From the NCBI GenBank assembly GCA_945878965.1, contig CAMCUJ010000041.1, positions 1-8,674 of the forward strand: DNA of 8,674 nucleotides. Direction: 5' to 3'. Under the pieces are notes generated by a model that saw only the letters and a program-made list of their open reading frames with translations, was not told the origin of the DNA and made no database searches. This DNA is from an uncultured Clostridia bacterium. GTDB lineage: Bacteria > Bacillota > Clostridia > Monoglobales > Monoglobaceae. Positions 1 to 5,011 of this stretch are shown in pieces; within the stretch, counting starts at the first letter, position 1, and each line of letters starts with the position of its first letter. Made by a program: the position numbers and the translations under genes.

Positions 1-826
1 CTCCCTCAATTACACTGTCAGGTCTTGCAAAATAAATATATTCAAATACACAAAGTGAAGTTTTCTGTCCGCACATATCCTTATACGAATGCAAACCTTC
101 CTCATCAACAACTATAACCTCACCCGGCTCAACATCTCGTATAAATTCCGCATTTATCGAATCAAAAGCACAGGTTTCAGATGCAAATACATATGATGAA
201 CCGATTTTACCCATACAAAGCGGTCTGAATCCCTGTGGGTCACGCGCCGCAATCAATCGTTTAGGTGTCATTATTACAAGCGAATACGCTCCGCTTATCT
301 CTTTCATTACCTTAATTAACGCTTCTGCCGTTGAATTTGTATTTATTCTCTCCTTCGCCATAAGCTGCGCAATTATCTCACTGTCATTGGTAGACTGAAA
401 AATTGCACCCTGACTCTCGAGTTCTCTACGCAGCTTATCTATATTAACCAAATTACCGTTATGTGCAAGTGCAAAGGTTCCTTTTTGATATCGCGAAACC
501 ATAGGCTGTGCATTCTCACGACTGCTTACTCCGGAGGTTGCATATCTTACATGACCTACTGCCGCATTTCCTTTAAGCTCATTAAGCACCAAATCATTGA
601 ATACCTCCTGAACAAGTCCCATATCCTTATACTGAAGTACTCGTATATTTCCCGTTTCATCAATATTTCTTACCGCTATGCCGCAGCTCTCCTGACCTCT
701 GTGCTGAAGTGCATAAAGTGCATAATACGTAAGCCTTGATACATTTAAATTATCTCCGCTGTCATATATTCCAAAAACTCCGCATTCCTCATGTATATTA
801 TCTGAATCAAAAATCTTGCTGTACAC
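1..826 (-). CDS. purF: Amidophosphoribosyltransferase (PurF), N-terminal 275 codons, cut by window edge
   Basis: This enzyme makes 5-phosphoribosylamine from PRPP and glutamine, the committed step of de novo purine synthesis, in the cytosol. The start is GTG at 824-826, eight bases after a perfect AGGAGG; no in-frame ATG lies between it and the catalytic region. The class II glutamine amidotransferase domain is clear: EECGVFG with nucleophile Cys15, LQHRGQES at 40-47, GHVRYATSG near 90-98, AHNGNL at 121-126 and TNDSE at 146-150. Cys15 implies a 14-residue propeptide that must be removed, as in the Bacillus subtilis-type enzyme. Cys259, just before EYIYFARPDS, sits where the first [4Fe-4S] ligand of that oxygen-sensitive type lies; the other ligands and the PRPP-binding domain fall outside the window. 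I read all 275 codons and found no stop or frameshift. It lies 162 bp downstream of purC on the same strand, so co-transcription is likely. Confidence 0.96.
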   Translation of the reverse strand, partial: MYSKIFDSDNIHEECGVFGIYDSGDNLNVSRLTYYALYALQHRGQESCGIAVRNIDETGNIRVLQYKDMGLVQEVFNDLVLNELKGNAAVGHVRYATSGVSSRENAQPMVSRYQKGTFALAHNGNLVNIDKLRRELESQGAIFQSTNDSEIIAQLMAKERINTNSTAEALIKVMKEISGAYSLVIMTPKRLIAARDPQGFRPLCMGKIGSSYVFASETCAFDSINAEFIRDVEPGEVIVVDEEGLHSYKDMCGQKTSLCVFEYIYFARPDSVIEG

Positions 827-834
827 CTATTTTT

Positions 835-840
835 CCTCCT
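835..840 (-). promoter_or_regulatory. Ribosome binding site fixing the GTG start of purF
   Basis: AGGAGG on the minus strand ends eight bases before GTG at 824-826. It decides the start, because the only nearby ATG triplets are out of frame. Confidence 0.85.
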
Positions 841-846
841 GAAATA

Positions 847-980
847 AACTGACTTAAAAATTAATATATTTAATTTTATTCCCTTTTAATAAACTGTAAC
901 CAACTGTCAACTGCTATAAAAGATAATTTATCTCAAGGTTTAAAAATATAAATTTTTATCCTTGGCGGCAACAAACCGCC
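847..980 (-). other. purC-purF intergenic region with successive hairpins and AACTG repeats
   Basis: Reading from the purC stop there are three hairpins in a row. The first has GGCGG/CCGCC arms (964-980, 7-base loop). The second has CAAGG/CCTTG outer arms and TAAAAA/TTTTTA inner arms (934-964) and shares one base with the first. The third is a short AGATAA/TTATCT palindrome (921-933) followed by TTTTAT. None has a proper U-tract, so this is not a classical terminator; partial termination, an mRNA processing site or repeat-derived sequence are all possible. Nearer purF the plus strand carries AACTG four times (847-851, 892-896, 902-906, 909-913). One of these creates a TTGACA on the minus strand, but no matching -10 lies 16-18 bases downstream, so I do not call a purF promoter. 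Confidence 0.45.
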
Positions 981-988
981 GTGAACGG

Positions 989-1705
989 TTAAATATCCAT
1001 ACCCATTAATCTTTTCATAATTTCGTGGTAAGCTTCCTCAACATTGCCCATATCTCTTCTGAATCTGTCCTTATCAAGCTTTTCATGAGTTTTACTGTCC
1101 CAGAATCTGCATGTATCAGGTGAAATCTCATCTGCAAGAACTATTGTTCCGTCAGATGTCTTACCAAACTCTATCTTAAAATCTACAAGCTCAATTCCAA
1201 GCTCCAAAAGATACGCAGAAAGAACCTCGTTTACCTTAAACGCATACTTTGCAATTAAGTCAAGCTCCTCACGTGTTGCAAGACCAAGTGCAATTGCATG
1301 GTAATCGTTTATAAGCGGGTCGCCGAGAGCATCGTCCTTATAGCTGAATTCAAGAGTAGGTATTATAAGCTTTTTACCCTCCTCGACTCCGTATCTCTTT
1401 GAAAATGAACCTGCCGCAATATTTCTTATTATTACTTCAAGAGGAACAATAGTAACCTTTTTAACCAATGTTTCTCTATCCGAAACTTCTTCTATAAAGT
1501 GTGTAGGTATACCTTCCTTTTCAAGCATCTTCATAAGATGATTTGTAACACGGTTATTTATTATACCCTTAAGCTCGATAGTTCCTTTTTTCTCACCGTT
1601 AAAGGCTGTAGCATCATCCTTGTAATCAACCATCAAAACCTCAGGGTCATCTGTCTTAAACACCTTTTTTGCTTTTCCTTCATAAAGCTGTTCTAACTTT
1701 TGCAT
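989..1705 (-). CDS. purC: Phosphoribosylaminoimidazole-succinocarboxamide synthase (SAICAR synthetase, PurC)
   Basis: PurC joins aspartate to CAIR with ATP to give SAICAR, in the cytosol, as part of de novo purine synthesis. The 238-residue length is normal for the bacterial single-domain enzyme. Visible family motifs in order: [10 protein letters not shown] (7-16, start of the ATP-binding fold), [13 protein letters not shown] (28-40), [14 protein letters not shown] (87-100, the first family signature), LVDFKIEFG (173-181) and [13 protein letters not shown] (191-203, nucleotide and metal contacts). The ATG at 1703-1705 follows GGAGG (1715-1719) by nine bases. The gene is complete and undisturbed. 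purF lies downstream. Upstream, the glmS terminator and a candidate promoter with an inverted repeat suggest that purC starts its own transcript. Confidence 0.97.
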   Translation of the reverse strand: MQKLEQLYEGKAKKVFKTDDPEVLMVDYKDDATAFNGEKKGTIELKGIINNRVTNHLMKMLEKEGIPTHFIEEVSDRETLVKKVTIVPLEVIIRNIAAGSFSKRYGVEEGKKLIIPTLEFSYKDDALGDPLINDYHAIALGLATREELDLIAKYAFKVNEVLSAYLLELGIELVDFKIEFGKTSDGTIVLADEISPDTCRFWDSKTHEKLDKDRFRRDMGNVEEAYHEIMKRLMGMDI

Positions 1706-1788
1706 CTTAAAAAACCTCCAACATATATAAATTAAATGTATATACCATTCATATTTAATTCCAATTCACTTTCAGAATTAAAAATACT

Positions 1789-1833
1789 ATTATATTTTAT
1801 AACAAATCACGATAAATTTCAATATATTTATCG
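1789..1833 (-). promoter_or_regulatory. Candidate purC promoter overlapped by an inverted repeat (possible operator)
   Basis: The minus strand reads CGATAAAT, eight bases, ATTTATCG (1826-1833 and 1810-1817), a perfect 8-bp inverted repeat. A TTGAAA (1817-1822) lies across its spacer and one arm. Possible -10 hexamers are TATAAA (1796-1801, spacer 15, short) and TATAAT (1789-1794, spacer 22 to TTGAAA, too long), so the promoter assignment is imperfect. The repeat position fits a repressor site. One flank (AAATCCGATAAAT) loosely resembles half of a Bacillus PurBox but departs from the consensus at its end. The region is very AT-rich, so chance palindromes are a real concern. Confidence 0.4.
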
Positions 1834-1870
1834 GATTTATTTTAATCAAATTGCAAATAATTTTACTCAA

Positions 1871-1902
1871 AATAATTAGGAATGTGCAAAACACATTCCT
1901 AA
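1871..1902 (-). terminator. Intrinsic terminator of glmS
   Basis: Immediately after the glmS stop, a perfect 11-bp stem (1892-1902 with 1876-1886) closes a 5-base loop on the minus strand. It is followed by an AT-rich tract beginning ATTATTTT. The stem is strong and the U-tract interrupted. It separates glmS from purC. Confidence 0.75.
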
Positions 1903-1908
1903 AGCTCA

Positions 1909-2451
1909 TTACTCAACTGTTACAGATTTAGCCAAATTTCTTGGTTTATCTATATCAAGACCCTTAAGAGATGAAACATAGTACGAGAATAACTGAAGCG
2001 GAACAACAACCTCAGACGGCATAATATTTTCATCACATTTAGGAACATAGATTACATGATCGGCCTCTTTTTCAATATCGGTATGACCCTCAGGAGCAAT
2101 AGCAATTACAACCGCACCACGTGCTTTAACCTCTTTAATGTTGCTTAGCATTTTTTCAAACAGCTCCTCCACAGTACAAAGGGCAACAACCAATGTTCCT
2201 TCTTCGATAAGAGCGATTGTACCGTGCTTAAGCTCACCTGCCGCATAAGCCTCAGAATGAATATATGAAATTTCTTTAAGCTTAAGAGAGCCTTCAAGAG
2301 CCACCGCATAATCAAGAGTTCTTCCCAAGAAGAATACACTCTTGCTGTTGTAATACTTAGACGCACAGTACTGAACCTTTTCCTTGTGCTCAAGTATAGC
2401 TTTAATATTTTCCGGCAAACTAATAAGTGAATATAAAGCGCTATAAGACAT
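1909..2451 (-). CDS. glmS: 3' fragment of glmS: second sugar-isomerase (SIS) domain
   Basis: This open frame can be read from an ATG at 2449-2451, but genuine GlmS homology begins at about its residue 8. It holds the second SIS domain: FFLGRTLDYAVALEG (40-54), KEISYIHSEAYAAGELKHG (59-77) and the C-terminal loop KPRNLAKSVTVE (169-180), whose lysine reaches the active site in known GlmS structures. No Shine-Dalgarno sequence precedes the ATG, so independent translation is unlikely. It is best read as the displaced C-terminal part of the same gene. Confidence 0.6.
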   Translation of the reverse strand: MSYSALYSLISLPENIKAILEHKEKVQYCASKYYNSKSVFFLGRTLDYAVALEGSLKLKEISYIHSEAYAAGELKHGTIALIEEGTLVVALCTVEELFEKMLSNIKEVKARGAVVIAIAPEGHTDIEKEADHVIYVPKCDENIMPSEVVVPLQLFSYYVSSLKGLDIDKPRNLAKSVTVE

Positions 2452-3695
2452 ACAGCATTAAGCTGAGTTGTGTATGCCTTAGTGGTTGCAACCGCAATCT
2501 CAGGGCCTGCCCAAGTGTACAGAACCTCATCAGCCTCTCTTGCGATAGTGCTTCCAACAACATTTACTATTGCTAAAGTCTTAGCACCGTATTTCTTAGC
2601 CTCTCTCATTGCCGCAATTGTATCCGCAGTTTCACCCGACTGACTTATTACTATGACCAAAGTATTTTCATCAAGTATAGGCGATGCGTATCTGAATTCC
2701 GATGCAATAGATACCTCAACCGGTATTCTGTCCATCTTCTCAATTATATATTTTCCTACCATTCCTACATGATAAGCACTTCCACAAGCTAAAACATAAA
2801 TCTTGTTTATTTTCTTTATGTACTCATCAGTAAGATTAATATCATCAAATACAACCCTATTATTCTTAATTCTCGGAAGGACAGTGTCCTGTACAGCCTT
2901 TGGCTGTTCCATAATCTCTTTGAACATAAAATGTTCATATCCGCCCTTTTCAGCAGCTGATATATCCCATTTTACTTCATAAACTTCCTTAGTTACTTCC
3001 TCTCTGTCAAGGTTATAAATCTTTACAGAATCCTTTTTAAGCTCAACTATTTCATCATCCTCAAGGAAATATACATTTCTTGTATGGTTAAGAACTGCCG
3101 GAATATCCGAAGCTATATAATTCTCGCCCTCTCCAAGTCCAACAATAAGAGGACTCGCCTTTCTTACAGCAATAAAACGCTCCGGGTCATTCTGACAAAG
3201 TATGCCAAGGGCATATGAACCCTTAACCTTGCTTATAACCTTACATACAGTATCTATTATATCGCCTTCATAGTAATACTCTACAAGATGTGCAATAACC
3301 TCTGTATCTGTTTCGGATATAAACTCAAAACCCTTTTTTTCAAGGCTTTCTCTTAGCTTTAAATAATTCTCTATTATACCATTGTGAACAACAGCAAAAC
3401 GTCCCGACTTGCTAAGATGCGGATGTGAATTTACATCTGACGGCTCGCCGTGAGTTGCCCAACGTGTATGACCTATTCCCATACAGCCATTTAGCTTAGC
3501 GCCGTTATCCGATTTCTCGCTTAAAACAGATAATCTGCCCTTTGATTTCATTACCTTTATAGAATTATCAGCGTCCGAATTATCATATACTGCAATACCG
3601 GCTGAATCGTAGCCTCTGTATTCAAGCTTTGAAAGACATTCAAGCAAAATCGGAGCTGCCTGCTTATTACCAACATAACCTACTATACCGCACAT
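2145..3695 (-). CDS. glmS: 5' fragment of glmS: glutaminase plus first SIS domain, with an out-of-frame tail
   Basis: If translated as it stands, this frame gives 516 residues: about 421 of authentic GlmS (glutaminase domain about 1-240, first SIS domain about 290-421) and then about 95 residues in the wrong frame, ending at 2145-2147. The tail has no GlmS character. A product of this kind could keep glutaminase folding residues but would lack the second SIS domain needed for a complete isomerase site, so I expect no glucosamine-6-phosphate synthesis from it. Confidence 0.6.
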   Translation of the reverse strand: MCGIVGYVGNKQAAPILLECLSKLEYRGYDSAGIAVYDNSDADNSIKVMKSKGRLSVLSEKSDNGAKLNGCMGIGHTRWATHGEPSDVNSHPHLSKSGRFAVVHNGIIENYLKLRESLEKKGFEFISETDTEVIAHLVEYYYEGDIIDTVCKVISKVKGSYALGILCQNDPERFIAVRKASPLIVGLGEGENYIASDIPAVLNHTRNVYFLEDDEIVELKKDSVKIYNLDREEVTKEVYEVKWDISAAEKGGYEHFMFKEIMEQPKAVQDTVLPRIKNNRVVFDDINLTDEYIKKINKIYVLACGSAYHVGMVGKYIIEKMDRIPVEVSIASEFRYASPILDENTLVIVISQSGETADTIAAMREAKKYGAKTLAIVNVVGSTIAREADEVLYTWAGPEIAVATTKAYTTQLNAVCLIALYIHLLVCRKILKLYLSTRKRFSTVRLSITTARVYSSWEELLIMRWLLKALLSLKKFHIFILRLMRQVSLSTVQSLLSKKEHWLLPFVLWRSCLKKC

Positions 3696-3767
3696 TTAAA
3701 ATCGCCTCATTTCATAAATTTTGAAATTTTCAGACATTCCAAAACATAATTTTCTATAATTAAAAGT

Positions 3768-3781
3768 AAGGCTTATGCCTT
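3768..3781 (-). other. Small hairpin in the glmS 5' leader
   Basis: AAGGC-ATAA-GCCTT forms a 5-bp stem with a 4-base loop about 40 bases into the predicted leader, followed by ACTTTTAATT. It is too weak for a confident attenuator. The leader (about 124 nt, 3696 to about 3819) shows no obvious glmS ribozyme core, and I see no other riboswitch class in it. Confidence 0.3.
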
Positions 3782-3825
3782 TTCTTATTTCTAACTTCAA
3801 TTTAATTAAAATTATATCTCTAAAA

Positions 3826-3854
3826 ATTATACATTCTAATCGCTTTTTTGTCAA
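3826..3854 (-). promoter_or_regulatory. Consensus sigma-A promoter of glmS
   Basis: The minus strand has a perfect TTGACA (3849-3854), a 17-base spacer and a perfect TATAAT (3826-3831). Transcription should begin near 3819 and give a leader of about 124 nt before the glmS ATG at 3695. This is the best promoter in the window and implies strong housekeeping transcription of glmS. Confidence 0.9.
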
Positions 3855-3925
3855 TACTATTTACCTATTTATATTTTAAATTTAAAGTTTCCTAAATTGC
3901 AATAGAAAATTGGCAGCATTTATTC

Positions 3926-4087
3926 TCACACGGGCGAACACACTCCGCCCATATAATTAACGATAAACGGGACGTTGATTACGCCGTCCCTTACTGCCTT
4001 GCACCAACTAAAAACTTTATATTTCTTGATGGGTAGATGCATTCCTTTGGCGGCTCATTGCCTCAGTGGAAAAGTCACTGAGTGAGC
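3926..4087 (-). repeat. Palindrome-rich intergenic block downstream of sigK, candidate dispersed repeat
   Basis: This roughly 160-bp stretch is visibly richer in G+C than the AT-rich DNA beside it and packs three hairpins. A is at 4053-4087 (5-bp outer and 7-bp inner perfect arms), B at 3969-3990 (GGGACG/CGTCCC) and C at 3932-3950 (GGGCG/CGCCC). None is followed by a U-tract on the minus strand. A 38-codon frame (ATG 4040-4042 to TGA 3926-3928, ending MGGVCSPV) runs through B and C without a usable ribosome binding site. Such frames arise naturally in repeats, and I do not call it a gene. The motif GCCGCCAAAGGA beside hairpin A recurs one base shorter after purC. My reading is a REP- or MITE-like intergenic element; copy number cannot be judged from one window. 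Confidence 0.45.
4053..4087 (-). other. Two-tier hairpin just after the sigK stop
   Basis: On the minus strand GCTCA and TGAGC (4083-4087 and 4053-4057) enclose CTCAGTG and CACTGAG (4076-4082 and 4062-4068) around a 7-base loop, with a GCAA bulge on one side. It begins one base after the sigK stop codon and could act as a 3' stabilising or weak termination structure. There is no U-tract, so I do not label it a terminator. Confidence 0.5.
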
Positions 4088-4088
4088 A

Positions 4089-4775
4089 TTAACGTTCAAT
4101 ACCCTTACTAAGTTTAGAAAGTGCCTTTTTCTCAAGTCTTGAAATATACGAACGTGAAATATTAAGCATTTTTGCAATTTCGTTCTGAGTCTTGCATTTT
4201 TCGCCCGTGAGTCCGTATCTCAGCTTTATTATAAAGCGCTCACGTTCGTCAAGCTCTGTTTCGATATTTTTGTAAAGCTGTTTCACATTCATTTTGAGGT
4301 CAACCTCATCAAAGATTTCTTCATCATTGCTGCTCATAATATCAATCAGAAGTATCTGATTTCCCTCTTTATCGGTACCTATTGAATCATTAAGCGAAAT
4401 ATCATTATTAGATTTTTTGGAGCTTCTTAGCAGCATTAAAAACTCATTTTCAATGCATCTTGCAACATATGTTGAAAGCCTTGATGCCTTGTTTTCATCA
4501 AATGAAGAAATCCCCTTTATAAGACCTATAGCCCCTATTGAAATGAGGTCATCACTATCCCTTACACTGTTTTCATATTTTTTAGCGATATGTGCAACCA
4601 ATCTCATATTATGTTCAATTAGTTTATCTTTAGCACTATCATCACCCTCTTTATATAGCTTTAAATAGTGTCTTTCCTCTTCAATGGTAAGCGGCTTTGG
4701 AAACGAATTACCGTTTGACATATACGAAACCAAAAGTATCAGCGGCTTTATAAAGCTTCCCAATATATCAAGCAT
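4089..4775 (-). CDS. sigK: RNA polymerase sporulation sigma factor SigK
   Basis: Sigma-K directs RNA polymerase in the mother cell late in sporulation, switching on coat, cortex-maturation and lysis genes. The 228 residues match the family. Residues 1-17 are a hydrophobic pro-sequence ending LLVS before Tyr18, equivalent to the Ser-Tyr site cut by the SpoIVFB protease in Bacillus pro-sigma-K. Residues 51-117 are sigma region 2, with LIEHNMRLVAHIAKKYEN, DDLISIGAIGLIKGI and the -10-recognition stretch YVARCIENE. Residues 126-146 (ISLNDSIGTDKEGNQILLIDI) are closer to SigK than to SigE. Residues 174-224 are region 4 with the helix-turn-helix QNEIAKMLNISRSYISRLEKKAL. The ATG follows GGGAGG (4782-4787) by six bases. 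The gene is whole, with no skin-type interruption at the IENE region. It stands alone between the oad terminator and the glmS promoter. SigE is the main alternative and is less likely. Confidence 0.9.
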   Translation of the reverse strand: MLDILGSFIKPLILLVSYMSNGNSFPKPLTIEEERHYLKLYKEGDDSAKDKLIEHNMRLVAHIAKKYENSVRDSDDLISIGAIGLIKGISSFDENKASRLSTYVARCIENEFLMLLRSSKKSNNDISLNDSIGTDKEGNQILLIDIMSSNDEEIFDEVDLKMNVKQLYKNIETELDERERFIIKLRYGLTGEKCKTQNEIAKMLNISRSYISRLEKKALSKLSKGIER

Positions 4776-4813
4776 AGTTTACCTCCCTATATAATCTCCG
4801 ATTTGTCATTTTA

Positions 4814-4843
4814 ATTGTACTATTCTATTCACTTTTTTTTCAA
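4814..4843 (-). promoter_or_regulatory. Candidate sigK promoter
   Basis: TTGAAA (4838-4843), an 18-base spacer and TACAAT (4814-4819) lie 38-68 bases upstream of the sigK ATG. This fits a moderate sigma-A promoter. Known sigK genes are usually driven by sigma-E with SpoIIID, then by sigma-K itself. I could not recognise a clean sigma-E pair, so the assignment to a sigma class is open. Confidence 0.4.
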
Positions 4844-4902
4844 TCTTGCAAGTCCAACGATAATAATTTGTAATATTGAGTTAGATTAGAAATTTTACAT
4901 GC

Positions 4903-4928
4903 AAAAAAGGAGCGGATAACTCCACTCC
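4903..4928 (-). terminator. Intrinsic terminator of the oad operon
   Basis: On the minus strand GGAGTGGA (4921-4928), loop GTTA and TCCGCTCC (4909-4916) form an 8-bp stem with one G-U pair. It is followed directly by TTTTTT (4903-4908). An outer ATGCAAA/TTTGCAT pair can extend it. It ends the decarboxylase transcript about 85 bases after oadA and insulates sigK. Confidence 0.92.
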
Positions 4929-5011
4929 TCAATTTGCATTTTATTGTTGTTTTAAAGTTCGCTGATAACGTTGTCACCAAGATGATGTCCTCAGACACCA
5001 AACGCTGACGA

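Larger units (their letters stand above)
1909..3695 (-). pseudogene. glmS: glmS (glucosamine-6-phosphate synthase) with internal deletion and frameshift
   Basis: GlmS makes glucosamine-6-phosphate from fructose-6-phosphate and glutamine, the entry to peptidoglycan amino sugars. All expected domains are present but in two frames. The start ATG (3693-3695) follows GAGG by nine bases. Cys2 is the glutaminase nucleophile, with GHTRWATHG at 75-83, HNGIIEN at 104-110 and SETD at 127-130. The first SIS domain has ACGSAYH (303-309), SQSGET (351-356) and TKAYTTQL (405-412). The frame is correct to about Tyr421 (2433-2435), then homology resumes two bases later in another frame at SLISLPE and runs through the second SIS domain to the canonical end LAKSVTVE. 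The two parts total about 594 residues. Compared from memory with family members of 600-615, about 17-19 residues of the inter-SIS linker are missing, so this looks like an out-of-frame deletion of roughly 50 bp, not a single-base error. An assembly artefact remains possible. Confidence 0.85.

Noticed and set aside
461..739. 92-codon plus-strand open frame
   Set aside because: It lies opposite an intact, strongly conserved part of purF and resembles no family; a shadow frame.
907..912. Internal purF promoter based on TTGACA
   Set aside because: No acceptable -10 hexamer at 16-18 bases downstream on the minus strand.
1706..1790. Purine or PRPP riboswitch upstream of purC
   Set aside because: The leader is about 80 nt of AT-rich sequence with no recognisable conserved core or stable stems.
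2425..2440. Programmed -1 ribosomal frameshift in glmS
   Set aside because: No X-XXY-YYZ slippery heptamer in frame, no clear downstream stimulatory structure, and about 18 linker residues would still be missing.
3696..3820. glmS ribozyme or other riboswitch in the glmS leader
   Set aside because: The leader is too short and AT-rich, and I see no conserved ribozyme core.
3926..4042. 38-codon minus-strand frame after sigK as a small-protein gene
   Set aside because: No properly spaced ribosome binding site, and the frame runs through two hairpins; more consistent with repeat DNA. Kept only as part of the repeat entry.
4986..4997. TGTC/GACA hairpin just after oadA
   Set aside because: The stem is only four base pairs; the real terminator is at 4903-4928.
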